Positions 8,202 to 16,655 of a stretch of DNA of 48,976 nucleotides are shown here, one piece after another (within the stretch, counting starts at the first letter, position 1; each line of letters begins with the position of its first letter). The notes beneath the pieces were generated by a model. It had not been told where the DNA came from and did not search any database. It saw nothing but the letters and a program-made list of their open reading frames with translations. Both the position numbers and the translations under genes were made by a program. Origin of the DNA: DATKEG01 sp035544515. Its GTDB lineage: Bacteria; Acidobacteriota; Vicinamibacteria; Fen-336. The DNA lies in contig DATKEG010000027.1 in NCBI GenBank assembly GCA_035544515.1, forward strand, positions 1 to 48,976, in the 5' to 3' direction.

Positions 8202-8230
8202 TTGCCCCGCCCCACGTCGCGTGCTAGAAG
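8202..8230 (+). promoter_or_regulatory. Promoter for the hfq-like gene
   Basis: -35 TTGCCC (8202-8207), a 17-bp spacer ending in TGC (extended -10), and -10 TAGAAG (8225-8230). The leader would be about 110 bases. It contains a 6-bp hairpin, GATCGG-CTCCT-CCGATC, at 8251-8267. Confidence 0.45.
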
Positions 8231-8250
8231 AGGGAGCGTCAACCCCCCGA

Positions 8251-8267
8251 GATCGGCTCCTCCGATC
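8251..8267 (+). other. Small hairpin in the hfq-like 5' leader
   Basis: Perfect 6-bp stem GATCGG/CCGATC with a 5-base loop, about 80 bases before the hfq-like start. No T-run follows, so it is not a classical terminator. It may be structural or regulatory. Confidence 0.3.
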
Positions 8268-8346
8268 AGGCGACTCGTTCGAACTCATCTTCCCAACGTC
8301 CGAGCGCGGCCGACGTCGGGGCACGCTGGCAGGAGGCCGGCCTGAG

Positions 8347-8670
8347 ATGAATCGCAAGCTGATCCGTCCCGACCTTTCCGAGATCAAGGAGCAGTTCCAG
8401 GGCGCCGCGTCCAAGCCCTACCGCACGCGCAAGCCCGTGCCGCCCGACCAGACCCACGCGGAGAGCTTCTACTACCTGAAGCAGATGACCAACAAGACGC
8501 GCATGGTCATCGTGCTCAAGGACGGCGAGGAGATCCGCGGGACGATCGAGTGGTACGACAAGTTCGCCCTGAAGGTGCACCGCGCCAGCGAGCCCAACAT
8601 CCTCCTCCTGAAGGACAACGTGAAGTACATGTACAAGGAGAACGAGGACAAGGGCTTCGACGAGGACTGA
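8347..8670 (+). CDS. hfq: Hfq-like RNA chaperone with long N-terminal extension
   Basis: A 107-residue Sm-like protein. The Sm1 part is clear: SFYYLKQMTNKTRMVIVLKDG then EEIRGTIEWYDKFALKV, matching the Hfq pattern of helix, beta1 and the GxIxxFDxF strand. Sm2 is divergent: LLLKDNVKYMYKEN replaces the usual YKHAIS, so the typical Lys-His pocket residues are not conserved. About 45 residues precede the Sm core, against fewer than 10 in E. coli Hfq, and the C-terminus is acidic (DKGFDED). The ATG at 8347 is favoured by GGAGG about 10 bases upstream; longer in-frame extensions run through the leader and are rejected. It probably mediates small-RNA binding, but its divergence makes that an inference. 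Confidence 0.8.
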   Translation: MNRKLIRPDLSEIKEQFQGAASKPYRTRKPVPPDQTHAESFYYLKQMTNKTRMVIVLKDGEEIRGTIEWYDKFALKVHRASEPNILLLKDNVKYMYKENEDKGFDED

Positions 8671-8713
8671 ATGAAGACGGACGTCGAGCCAGCGTCCGAG
8701 GAGGGAGTGGGCC

Positions 8714-9106
8714 ATGCTGAGTCAACCCCATTCGGGTTTCAGGCGCATCGCCTGCAGCGAGCCCTGTGTCTTGGACGAGGCCGATGGCCCCAGAGAGGGC
8801 GTCGTCTGGAACCTCAGCGTCGTCGGCGCGTACGTGGCTCTCCGGGCGGCCCCCAAGGAGGGGGAGCGGGTCTGGGTTTCGTTCTCGCTCCCGGGAGACT
8901 TCGTCCCCATCAGGGCGCAGGCCCGCGTCGTGTGGCAGAACAGGCCGTCGCCCTGGCCGGGCTGCGGGGAGAGGGCGGCCGCGCTTCCTCCCGGATGCGG
9001 CCTCGAGTTCACCCGGCTGGAAGAAGCCGACCGGAGGCGAATCGACGCGCGCGTGAGGAGCACCTACCCCGCCATTCCTCTTGACCGTGCAACGCAGACG
9101 CTATAG
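8714..9106 (+). CDS. PilZ-domain protein
   Basis: A 130-residue single-domain protein. GFRRIAC near residue 8 and NLSVVGAYVAL (the NxSxxG motif of PilZ domains) near residue 35 are followed by beta strands VWVSFSLPG and ARVVWQN and a closing GLEFTRLEE. PilZ domains bind cyclic-di-GMP through RxxxR plus NxSxxG; here the first arginine pair is followed by IAC, so RxxxR is incomplete and binding is uncertain. GGAGGGAG precedes the ATG at the right distance. It follows the hfq-like gene by 43 bases and may be cotranscribed with it. Confidence 0.75.
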   Translation: MLSQPHSGFRRIACSEPCVLDEADGPREGVVWNLSVVGAYVALRAAPKEGERVWVSFSLPGDFVPIRAQARVVWQNRPSPWPGCGERAAALPPGCGLEFTRLEEADRRRIDARVRSTYPAIPLDRATQTL

Positions 9107-9107
9107 A
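9081..9107 (+). promoter_or_regulatory. Possible promoter for the patatin-like gene
   Basis: TTGACC (9081-9086) and TATAGA (9102-9107) with a short 15-bp spacer lie at the very end of the PilZ gene, about 65 bases before the patatin start. Confidence 0.3.
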
Positions 9108-9171
9108 TACCGTCCCCCACCTTGCCCGATGCAGGACTCCATGGCCGTCACGCACGCGACCCTGCCCTGAC

Positions 9172-11757
9172 ATGACCGGCGCACCCGCGCGGCCTCCAGC
9201 CGGTCCGCCGCGCGCGTCGAAGGCGTCGCCGCCGCAGGTCGCGCAGGCCCGGCACCTGGGCTGGCTGCTCCTGTTGAACCTGGCGTTCGTGGCCGGTTTC
9301 GCCCTGTTCTCCACGAAGTTCCGGGCGGCGGGTGGACCCGACGTCGTCGACCTCCAGCTCGCGTTCACGGCCGGGACCTTCCAGCAGATCCTGGAGATCT
9401 GGACCGCCACGCACCCCGAGGGCATCGCCTGGTTCCGCTCCAGCGTGATCGTCCTCGACCTGGCCTTTCCCCTGGCCTACGCCGCCTTCCTGAGCCGCCT
9501 CTACACCTGGGTCGTGGAGACGGGCGGCGGCGAGCCGCTGAAGGTGGGCGTCGCGGCCCCCTTGATCGCGGCGGGCCTGGACCTGCTGGAGAACGTGCTC
9601 CTGCTCCGCCTCGTGCGTGGGCTCGACGGCGCCGCCGACCTCGCCGCCGCCACCTTCCCCCCGCCCCTCGTGTTCGCCATGTCCACGTTCGCCGCGCTCA
9701 AGCTCGCGCTGCTGACCGTCGCCGCGGGCCTGACCCTGGTCGCGCTCTTCCGGGGCCCGCGCGGCCGCGTGCTCGCGCGGTGCCGCTTCAGCGCGCTCTC
9801 GGTGGCGCTGGGCTCGGTGCCGCCGATCGTCGTGGCGCAGGGCCGCGACCTGCTGCTGGCCCTCTCCAACCGCGGGGAATGGCCCGCCCGGTTCGCCTTC
9901 TTCGCGTTCCTCGTGGTCTGGACCCTCAGCGTCTGGTACTGGGCGCGCGTGCTGGTCACGCTGCGTCCCGCGCACGAGCCGCCGCCGACCCCGGACGAGC
10001 TGTTCTTCGCCGTGTGGACGCCGCGCGTCCTCGGCGCCCTCACCCCGGCGCTGGCCGGCGTCGCCTTCCTCCGGGCGCTCGCCGTCGCCGGGGACGGCAG
10101 GGGCGTCATGGGGCTGTTCGCGGCGGTGTGTCTCGCGCTCGCCTTCGTTTTCATGGCGTTCGCCATCGGCCGTCGCCGGTGGCTGGAGAGGCGGGACCCG
10201 GAGGACCGCGCGGACGCCACCGCGACCGCGGACACGTTGCCGCCGTCCGTCTACCGCGTCATCGGCATCGCCCTCGGGGTGAGCCTGGCCTTCTTCGCCA
10301 TGTTCACGTTCTGGCCGCTCATGCTGGTGCCGCGCCTGGGCGCGGTCACGGTGCTGATCGTGGCCGCCGCGAACACGGTGTTCCTGGGCAGCGTGGCCAT
10401 CCTGGCCGGGCGCCGGTACGGGATCCCGGTGGTGGCGGTCGGCCTGCTCGCGGCCGCCGTCTTCAGCGCCTGGAACGACAACCACGAGACGCGGCTCGTT
10501 CCGGGCCGGGAAGCGCGGGTCGGCAACCGCCCGTTGCTCGCGGACGCCTTCTTGCAGTGGTTCGAGCCGCTCCAGCGCGCGTGCGGCGGCTGCCCGACCG
10601 TGCCGGTCTACCTGGTCGCCGCCGAGGGCGGCGGGATCCGGGCCGCCTACTGGACGGCCGGCGTCCTCGCGCGCCAGCAGGACCAGGACCCGCGGTTCGC
10701 CCGGCACGTGTTCGCGATCAGCGGGGTGTCCGGAGGCAGCGTGGGCGCCGGCGTGTTCGCCGCGCTCGTCCGTGATTCCGCCCGCGGCCCGCTCGCATGC
10801 GCCGCACGCCCCGACGGGTCGGCAGCGCTCGAAGACTGCAGCAGGCGGATCCTGGCCGGCCGGTTCCTCACGCCGGTCCTGGCCAAGATGGTGGCCGGCG
10901 ATGCGCTGCAGTGGTTCTGGCCGGTCCCCATCCGCCGGTTCGACCGGGCGACCGCGCTCGAGGACGCGTGGGCGAACGCCTATCGCGACGTGACCGGGCG
11001 CGACACGCTCTACCAGCCGTACCTGGAGTCCTGGCGGGCGGCCACGGACGGGGTGCCCGCGCTGCTCCTCAACGCCGCCCACGTCCAGACCGGCCGCCGC
11101 ATCATCGCCACGCCCTTCCGGTGGCGCCGCACCACCGGCGATCCGACCGCGCCGGAGCCCGTTCGGCCCGGCGCGGAGTTCCCCGACGCGTACGACCTGC
11201 TCGGCGTGCTCGGCACCGACCTGCCGCTGCGCACCGCGATGCACAACAGCGCGCGCTTCGCCTACGTGAGCCCGGCCGGCCGGCTGCGGCCCTACGGCCA
11301 GGACCGCGGCCACGTCGTGGACGGAGGCTACTTCGAGAACTCCGGCGCGGCCACGCTGCGCGACCTGCTGCGCGCGCTCGGCGACGTCACGGTGCCGGCC
11401 GGTCCGCGGCCGCGCTTCGTCGTCATCTACGTCTGCAACAACCCCGAGCGCTGCCGGCAGCCCGCGACGGAGCCCGCGGGTGACGCGGCCTGGCGGCCGG
11501 CCGAAGGCCTGGCCGAGATCTTCTCCCCGCTGCGCGCCCTGCTCGGCTCGCGCGACGCGCGGGGCAGCCTCGCCCTGGCCGAGCTGCGCCAGGAGCGGCT
11601 GGTCAGCGCGTTCGCCGAGCTCGGCGTCTGCAAGGAGCTCGAGGACGAGGAGCGGGCGGCGCCGCTGCCCCTGGGGTGGCAGCTCTCCGACGGCGTTCGC
11701 GAGGAGCTGGACCGGCAGGTCCACCGTCCCGGGTGCGGTGCCGTTTCCCTGCCTTGA
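9172..11757 (+). CDS. Multi-pass membrane protein with C-terminal patatin-like phospholipase domain
   Basis: An 861-residue protein. The first roughly 460 residues contain about ten hydrophobic segments (for example LGWLLLLNLAFVAGFALF and VSLAFFAMFTFWPLMLV), so it is anchored in the inner membrane. Residues about 480-850 form a patatin lipase domain: an oxyanion-type glycine cluster in AAEGGGIRAAYW, the nucleophile motif GVSGG with Ser520, and the DGG motif with catalytic Asp717 (VVDGGYFENSG). The Ser-Asp dyad is intact, so it should hydrolyse acyl-lipid esters. The fusion of a polytopic anchor with patatin differs from typical soluble bacterial patatins. The start has no Shine-Dalgarno. Substrate and topology are not determined. 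Confidence 0.82.
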   Translation: MTGAPARPPAGPPRASKASPPQVAQARHLGWLLLLNLAFVAGFALFSTKFRAAGGPDVVDLQLAFTAGTFQQILEIWTATHPEGIAWFRSSVIVLDLAFPLAYAAFLSRLYTWVVETGGGEPLKVGVAAPLIAAGLDLLENVLLLRLVRGLDGAADLAAATFPPPLVFAMSTFAALKLALLTVAAGLTLVALFRGPRGRVLARCRFSALSVALGSVPPIVVAQGRDLLLALSNRGEWPARFAFFAFLVVWTLSVWYWARVLVTLRPAHEPPPTPDELFFAVWTPRVLGALTPALAGVAFLRALAVAGDGRGVMGLFAAVCLALAFVFMAFAIGRRRWLERRDPEDRADATATADTLPPSVYRVIGIALGVSLAFFAMFTFWPLMLVPRLGAVTVLIVAAANTVFLGSVAILAGRRYGIPVVAVGLLAAAVFSAWNDNHETRLVPGREARVGNRPLLADAFLQWFEPLQRACGGCPTVPVYLVAAEGGGIRAAYWTAGVLARQQDQDPRFARHVFAISGVSGGSVGAGVFAALVRDSARGPLACAARPDGSAALEDCSRRILAGRFLTPVLAKMVAGDALQWFWPVPIRRFDRATALEDAWANAYRDVTGRDTLYQPYLESWRAATDGVPALLLNAAHVQTGRRIIATPFRWRRTTGDPTAPEPVRPGAEFPDAYDLLGVLGTDLPLRTAMHNSARFAYVSPAGRLRPYGQDRGHVVDGGYFENSGAATLRDLLRALGDVTVPAGPRPRFVVIYVCNNPERCRQPATEPAGDAAWRPAEGLAEIFSPLRALLGSRDARGSLALAELRQERLVSAFAELGVCKELEDEERAAPLPLGWQLSDGVREELDRQVHRPGCGAVSLP

Positions 11758-11803
11758 GGAGCCGGTCGTCGCCGGCCGGATGCCGTACGCGGGGCTCTCG
11801 TCG

Positions 11804-11809
11804 TAAGCT
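11804..11809 (+). promoter_or_regulatory. -10-like TAAGCT before the prolyl oligopeptidase gene
   Basis: TAAGCT lies 7 bases before the ATG at 11817, with no Shine-Dalgarno between. It fits the TAnnnT leaderless pattern; no good -35 is visible. Confidence 0.35.
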
Positions 11810-11816
11810 ACCCGGG

Positions 11817-13937
11817 ATGAGAACGTCCCCCCTGTCGTCCCTCCTCCTCTGTCTCACCCTGTGTGTCTCCATGCCCCGAGCGATCGCGGAAGCCGACGAC
11901 CCCTACCTCTGGCTCGAGGAGATCGACGGCGCTCGCGCCCAGGCCTGGGTCGCCGCGCAGAACGAGCGCACCCGCAAGGATCTGGCCTCGACGCCCGGCT
12001 TCGACGCCGTGCGCGTCCAAGCGCGCGCCGCGCTCGATTCCGGGTCGCGAATCCCGTCCCTGGCCTACCACGGCCGCTACCTCTACAACCTCTGGAAGAG
12101 CGCCGATCACCCGCGCGGCCTCCTCCGCCGCACCACCCTGGGCGCGCTGCGCGGAGGCGCCCCCGCGTGGACGACGGTGCTGGACATCGACGACACGTCA
12201 CGTCGCGACGGGAAGAGCTGGGTCTTCAAGTCGCTGCAGTGCCTGCCGCCCGCGCACCGGCGCTGCCTGCTGAGCCTTTCCGCCGGCGGGGGCGATGCGG
12301 TCGAGATCCGGGAGTTCGACGCCGAGACGCTGCGCTTCGTCGCGGACGGCTTCTTCCTCCCCGCGGCCAAGTCGAACGTGGGCTGGATCGACGAGGACAC
12401 GATCTACGTCGCCACCGACTTCGGGCCCGGCTCGCTGACGGAGTCGGGCTATCCGCGGATCGTGAAGGCGTGGCGGCGCGGCACGGCGCTCGTCGCCGCG
12501 CGCACGCTCTTCGAGGGAGCGGCCACCTCCGTCCGGGCCTACGGCCGGCGCATCCGCACCGAGACCGGGGACATCGACCTGATCGCCGAGTCCACGACCT
12601 TCTGGACGACCCGGCGCGAGCGGGTGCGCGGCGTGACCGCGCAGCCGGAGGCGCACCGCGTGGACGTCCCGGAGACCGCGGTCCTGGCCGGGGGATTCCG
12701 CGGGAAGCTCGTCCTGGGCCTGCAGGACGACTGGACGGTGGGCGCGCGAACGTTCGTGGCCGGGTCCGTGGTGGTGGTCGACCCCAGCCGGACGGAGGAG
12801 GCCGAGCTGGTCGTGGCGCCGGCCGACGGCGAGGTCGTGGAGACGCAGGGCGTGGTGGTCACGGATCGCGGCCTCTTCGTGCCGCTGCTGGAGAACGTGC
12901 GGGGCCGGCTCGACCGGTTCACGCCGGCGGCGGGGGGGGGCTGGAAACGCGAGCGGATCCGGTTCCCCGACCAGGGCGCGCTTTCCGTGATGACCGCCGA
13001 CGACGAGTCGGGCCAGGCGCTCGTCACCTTCGAGAGCTTCGTCACGCCGCCCACCCTTTACCACGTGCCCGCGGACGCGGACGTTCCCACGGCCGTGGCG
13101 GCGCAGGAGCCCACGTTCGACGGCTCGCGGTTCGAGGTCGCGCAGCACTGGGCGGTCTCGAAGGACGGCACGCGCATCCCCTACTTCGTGGTGGCTCCCC
13201 GGGGGATGAAGCGCGACGGGACCAACCCCACGCACGTTTTCTCCTACGGCGGCTTTCGCAGCACGCTCAAGCCGTCGTACTCCGGCTCCTACGAGGAGCA
13301 CTACGGCGCCTACGGCCGGCTCTGGCTCGAGAAGGGCGGGGTGTTCGTCCTGGCCAACATCCGGGGCGGGGGCGAGTTCGGGCCGCAGTGGCACGCCTCC
13401 GTGCTGAAGGAGAACCGCCACAAGGTCCTGGAGGACTTCGAGGCCGTGGCCGAGGACCTCCTGCGCGGCGGGATCACCACGGCGAAGCGCCTCGGCATCG
13501 AGGGACGGAGCAACGGCGGGTTGTTGACGCTGGCCGCCATGAACCGGCGACCCGAGCTCTACGGCGCGGTGATCAGCGGCGTGCCGCTCTCGGACATGCG
13601 GCGGTATCACGAGATGCTGGCCGGCGCGAGCTGGATGGCGGAGTACGGCGACCCGCGCCTCCCGGAGGAGTGGGCGTTCATCCGGCCGTATTCGCCGTAC
13701 CACAACTTCCGCGCGGACGGGCGCTACCCCCCGATCTTCGTCTACACCTCGACGCGGGACGACCGGGTGCACCCCGGCCACGCGCGCAAGACCGTGGCCA
13801 GGCTGCAGAGCCAGGGCCACCGTGTCTGGTACTACGAGAACGTCGAGGGCGGCCACGGCGGCTCGAGCACGAGCGAGCAGCTCGCTTACCGCATCGCCCT
13901 GAGCTACGCGCACCTGTGGCGCGCGCTGGGGGACTAG
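11817..13937 (+). CDS. Exported S9 family prolyl oligopeptidase
   Basis: A 706-residue periplasmic or secreted serine peptidase. A signal peptide (MRTSPLSSLLLCLTLCVSM...AIAEA) precedes DDPYLWLEEIDG, the standard opening of prolyl oligopeptidases. Residues about 60-430 make the beta-propeller. The C-terminal alpha/beta-hydrolase has the nucleophile in GRSNGG (Ser565), Asp649 in TRDDRVHP and His680 in EGGHGG: a complete triad. The ATG at 11817 is chosen because it gives the signal peptide; longer open frame upstream overlaps the patatin gene. These enzymes cut short proline-containing peptides. It is followed after 22 bases by an outer-membrane protein. Confidence 0.92.
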   Translation: MRTSPLSSLLLCLTLCVSMPRAIAEADDPYLWLEEIDGARAQAWVAAQNERTRKDLASTPGFDAVRVQARAALDSGSRIPSLAYHGRYLYNLWKSADHPRGLLRRTTLGALRGGAPAWTTVLDIDDTSRRDGKSWVFKSLQCLPPAHRRCLLSLSAGGGDAVEIREFDAETLRFVADGFFLPAAKSNVGWIDEDTIYVATDFGPGSLTESGYPRIVKAWRRGTALVAARTLFEGAATSVRAYGRRIRTETGDIDLIAESTTFWTTRRERVRGVTAQPEAHRVDVPETAVLAGGFRGKLVLGLQDDWTVGARTFVAGSVVVVDPSRTEEAELVVAPADGEVVETQGVVVTDRGLFVPLLENVRGRLDRFTPAAGGGWKRERIRFPDQGALSVMTADDESGQALVTFESFVTPPTLYHVPADADVPTAVAAQEPTFDGSRFEVAQHWAVSKDGTRIPYFVVAPRGMKRDGTNPTHVFSYGGFRSTLKPSYSGSYEEHYGAYGRLWLEKGGVFVLANIRGGGEFGPQWHASVLKENRHKVLEDFEAVAEDLLRGGITTAKRLGIEGRSNGGLLTLAAMNRRPELYGAVISGVPLSDMRRYHEMLAGASWMAEYGDPRLPEEWAFIRPYSPYHNFRADGRYPPIFVYTSTRDDRVHPGHARKTVARLQSQGHRVWYYENVEGGHGGSSTSEQLAYRIALSYAHLWRALGD

Positions 13938-13959
13938 GCTGGGCGTCCTCCTCCTGGCC

Positions 13960-15135
13960 ATGCTCCTGGCGGCGCCGGCGGGCGGACCGGCCGCCGCCGA
14001 GCCTCCGGACCCGTGGGCGGCGCTTCTGGGCAGCGGATTGCTCACCCTGCAGGACACCGCGACGCTTCCGCGGGGCCGGATCTCGCTCGCGGTCACCATC
14101 GACAACCGCGACCGCGACCCGCTCGGCCTGGATTTCGTGGACGGCGCGCTCGCGTTCCGGGTGGGCGTCACGCGGTGGTCCGAGGTCTACGGGCACTTCA
14201 TCCTGAACCGTTCCGTGGCCGTGCCCGACACGCCCGTGCACCCCCCGCCGCCGCTGGACCAGCTCGTGCCGCCCGGCGCGACGCCGCCGCGGCGCCCGTA
14301 TTACTCGCTCTACTCGCCGTCTCCGTACGTGGACGACACCGGCATCATTCACTTCGGCGCGGGGCACCCCGGCGACGGCCTCCTGGGCGTGAAGGCGCGC
14401 GCGCTGGCGCCGAGCGGCGCGCGGCCCGGCCTGGCCGGACACCTGGAGGTCCGCTACCCGCTGGTGAAGAACCTCAGGGACCTCCAGGCCGGCGCGGGAA
14501 CGGGCGGAACCGATCTCCGGCTGGGGACCACGGCCGAGTGGTGGCGGGGTCCCTGGAGCTTCGTGGGCTCCACGGGCTTCACGTTCGTGGGCACGCCGGC
14601 GTACGCCGACCGGCGCATCGAGGCCCGCGGCGGAGGGATCGTCGTGACCGACGATCCGCTCGTGTTGCCCTACCGCTTCGACCTGGGCGCGGGCGTCCGG
14701 CGCGCCCTCGGCCCGTCGCTGGCCGTGGCCGGCGAGGCGACGACCGTGCTCGAGACGGGGCGGCGCACCGCCTCCCTGGATCGCGCCCGTCCCGTCGACA
14801 TCCTCGTCGGCGTGCAGTACCGCCGGAAGGGGCTCCAGATGACCGCCGCCGTGCGCAACCACTTCAATGCGCTGCCGTCGATGCAGATGCGGCGCTCTCC
14901 CCTGGCCGGCCTGGTCGACGTCACGCGGGTGAGCAGCGGCGACCTCACCATCTACCTGCAACAGGTGGGGTTCGCGCAGGCCGCGCCCTTCCTCCGCCTG
15001 GGCACCCACCGGCTGCTCGTGCCGCCCCCGGAGGGTCCGCCGCTGCCCCCGGGCTCCCGGGTGATCCCCGCGGAGTACCGCATCCGGTCGGAGAGCCAGC
15101 TCGGCTTCCTGCTGCTCTGGAGCGTGACCTTCTAG
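13960..15135 (+). CDS. Predicted outer-membrane beta-barrel protein, family not recognised
   Basis: A 391-residue protein with an N-terminal signal region (LLLAMLLAAPAGGPAAAEPP) and alternating amphipathic strands throughout. The last residues are QLGFLLLWSVTF; a terminal Phe is the usual beta-signal of outer-membrane proteins. The ATG at 13960 gives a signal peptide lacking basic residues; the frame stays open upstream (RLGVLLLAM) to the end of the previous gene, so a CTG start at 13939 is possible. It is probably cotranscribed with the peptidase. I cannot assign a function; porin or lipid/solute transport are guesses. Confidence 0.6.
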   Translation: MLLAAPAGGPAAAEPPDPWAALLGSGLLTLQDTATLPRGRISLAVTIDNRDRDPLGLDFVDGALAFRVGVTRWSEVYGHFILNRSVAVPDTPVHPPPPLDQLVPPGATPPRRPYYSLYSPSPYVDDTGIIHFGAGHPGDGLLGVKARALAPSGARPGLAGHLEVRYPLVKNLRDLQAGAGTGGTDLRLGTTAEWWRGPWSFVGSTGFTFVGTPAYADRRIEARGGGIVVTDDPLVLPYRFDLGAGVRRALGPSLAVAGEATTVLETGRRTASLDRARPVDILVGVQYRRKGLQMTAAVRNHFNALPSMQMRRSPLAGLVDVTRVSSGDLTIYLQQVGFAQAAPFLRLGTHRLLVPPPEGPPLPPGSRVIPAEYRIRSESQLGFLLLWSVTF

Positions 15136-15141
15136 TAGACT
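15136..15141 (+). promoter_or_regulatory. -10-like TAGACT before the DUF1080 gene
   Basis: TAGACT lies 8 bases before the ATG at 15150, with no Shine-Dalgarno. It overlaps the end of the beta-barrel gene. No clear -35 is seen. Confidence 0.35.
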
Positions 15142-15149
15142 CCTCGACC

Positions 15150-15866
15150 ATGCAACGCGCTTCATGGGTCGTGGCCCTGAGCCTGGCCACTCTCGCGGTG
15201 CGACCGGCTCCCGCGCAGGAGACTCCCCGGGCCTTCATCGACGGGTCGGGACCCGGGTGGCGCACGCTGGGCGAGAGCGACTTCGCCGGCGTGAACGGGG
15301 ATCCCGACACCTGGACGTGGAAGGACGGCGTGCTGCTCTGTTCCGGCCGGCCGATCGGCGTGATGCGCACGCGGCGGAAGTTCACCAATTTCGAGATGGT
15401 GGTCGAATGGCGCCACCTGCGGCCCGCGGGCAACTCGGGCGTGTTCGTCTGGGTTCCCGAGGAGGCGCTTTCGTCCCTGAAACCGGACGCGCTGCCGGAG
15501 TACGGCATCGAGGTGCAGATGCTCGACCACGCCTTCCGGGACGAATACGAGAAGCGGTCGGGCCGGAAGGGCGACTGGTTCACCACCAACGGGGACATCT
15601 TCGGCGTCGGCAAGTCGAAGCTGAGCCCGTTCCCGCCGCTCTCTCCCGACGGCTCGCGCAGCTTCCCCCGCGAGGAGCGCACCCGCGGCGCGGGGGAGTG
15701 GAACCACTACTACGTGCGTGGGATCAACGGCGAGGTCCGGCTGTGGGTCAACGGCGGGGAAGTCTCGGGCGGCCGCGGAGCGGAGCCGCGGACGGGATAC
15801 CTCTGCCTGGAGTCGGAGGGCTCGCCGATCGAGTTCCGGAACATCCGCGTGCGCGAGCTGCCCTAG
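15150..15866 (+). CDS. Exported DUF1080 (3-keto-disaccharide hydrolase-like) protein
   Basis: A 238-residue protein with a signal peptide (MQRASWVVALSLATLAVRPAPAQE) and one lectin-like DUF1080 domain. Family signatures are WTWKDGVLLCSGRPIGVMRT, NFEMVVEWRH, GNSGVFVWVP, YGIEVQMLDH and GEWNHYYVR near the end. DUF1080 proteins fold as concanavalin-like beta sandwiches and are annotated as glycoside-acting in several phyla. Substrate here is unknown. The start is set by the signal peptide; it has a TAGACT element 8 bases upstream and no ribosome-binding site. Confidence 0.8.
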   Translation: MQRASWVVALSLATLAVRPAPAQETPRAFIDGSGPGWRTLGESDFAGVNGDPDTWTWKDGVLLCSGRPIGVMRTRRKFTNFEMVVEWRHLRPAGNSGVFVWVPEEALSSLKPDALPEYGIEVQMLDHAFRDEYEKRSGRKGDWFTTNGDIFGVGKSKLSPFPPLSPDGSRSFPREERTRGAGEWNHYYVRGINGEVRLWVNGGEVSGGRGAEPRTGYLCLESEGSPIEFRNIRVRELP

Positions 15867-15886
15867 CAGCTAGCCGCCCGCCTGGC

Positions 15887-15915
15887 TTGACAACGATTAG
15901 CTATCTGGCTAATAG
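15887..15915 (+). promoter_or_regulatory. Promoter with embedded ArsR-type operator
   Basis: A perfect -35 TTGACA (15887-15892), a 17-bp spacer and a weak -10 TAATAG (15910-15915) end 7 bases before the ATG at 15923. The spacer contains a perfect inverted repeat ATTAGC-N6-GCTAAT (15896-15913). TTAGC-N6-GCTAA sites are typical operators of ArsR-family repressors, and the second gene downstream encodes one. Binding would block RNA polymerase, giving autorepression. Confidence 0.65.
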
Positions 15916-15922
15916 TTCTCCC

Positions 15923-16267
15923 ATGGCGAAGACAGGGCCGCAGACCGTCATCTGCACCTACCGGGTGAAGCGTGGCAAGGAGAAGGCCTTCCTGGGCCTG
16001 CTCGAGCGCCATTGGCCGACCCTGCGCCGCCTGGAGCTCGTGACCAGGGAGCCCGCGGCCGTCTACCGCGGGCTGCCGGCCGGACCGGGCCAGGACGCGC
16101 ACGCGGCGGGGCCGTCCACCTTCGTCGAGATCTTCCGCTGGAAGGACGCCAGGGCCGTGGACACGGCCCATCACAGCCCGGAGGTCCTGGAGATCTGGGA
16201 GCCCATGGGCCGGCTCTGCGCGTCCATGGACTTCCCGCACTTCGAGCGCCTCGACCTGGGCCGGTGA
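15923..16267 (+). CDS. Small dimeric alpha/beta-barrel protein (monooxygenase-like fold)
   Basis: A 114-residue cytoplasmic protein. TVICTYRVKRGKEKAFLGLLERHWPTLRR is a ferredoxin-like strand-helix unit as in antibiotic-biosynthesis-monooxygenase-type or stress-responsive barrel proteins. FVEIFRWKD followed by HHSPEVLEIWEPMGRLC is the usual second half, ending in a short helix. No catalytic residues can be named. It is the first gene behind the ArsR-type operator and overlaps the regulator by GTGA, so the regulator probably controls its level. Confidence 0.6.
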   Translation: MAKTGPQTVICTYRVKRGKEKAFLGLLERHWPTLRRLELVTREPAAVYRGLPAGPGQDAHAAGPSTFVEIFRWKDARAVDTAHHSPEVLEIWEPMGRLCASMDFPHFERLDLGR

Positions 16268-16575
16268 AGCGCCGCCGCGCGGCGCGCCGGCCGGGCGTCA
16301 CCGCGGACGACGCCGAGGCCGTCTTCGCCGCGCTCGCGCACGCGTCGCGCCGGCAGATCCTGCTCGTCCTGCGTTTCCGCGGCGGGGAGATGACGGCGGG
16401 CGACATCGCCGATCGCTTCGCGTGCGCCTGGCCGACCACCACGCGCCACCTGCGGGTGCTCGAAGGCGCGGGGCTGGTGCGGGTGGAGAAGCGCGGCCGC
16501 GAGCGGGTCTACCGCTTGAACCGCGAGCGGCTGGCGGACGTCACCGGGGCCTGGCTGCGCTGGTTCCGGCGCTGA
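16264..16575 (+). CDS. ArsR-family transcriptional repressor
   Basis: A 103-residue winged-helix regulator. VFAALAHASRRQILLVLRF is the conserved first helix pair, MTAGDIADRF and TTTRHLRVLEGAGLV are the helix-turn-helix, and VRVEKRGRERVYRLN is the wing. No cysteine pair for metal sensing is present, so it belongs to the non-metal group often paired with START- or barrel-type enzymes. The GTG start at 16264 overlaps the preceding stop as GTGA. The matching operator lies at 15896-15913. Confidence 0.85.
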   Translation: MKRRRAARRPGVTADDAEAVFAALAHASRRQILLVLRFRGGEMTAGDIADRFACAWPTTTRHLRVLEGAGLVRVEKRGRERVYRLNRERLADVTGAWLRWFRR

Positions 16576-16655
16576 GGTCCGGCCAGGCCAGCGAGTCCTG
16601 GGCGCGGCGCACCCGCGGGCACCGTGTGAGCGGGAACACCAACGCACTTTTCGTC

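Noticed and set aside
8170..8346. N-terminal extension of the Hfq-like protein through the leader
   Set aside because: The extension is low in family resemblance and contains a promoter and hairpin; GGAGG positions the start at 8347.
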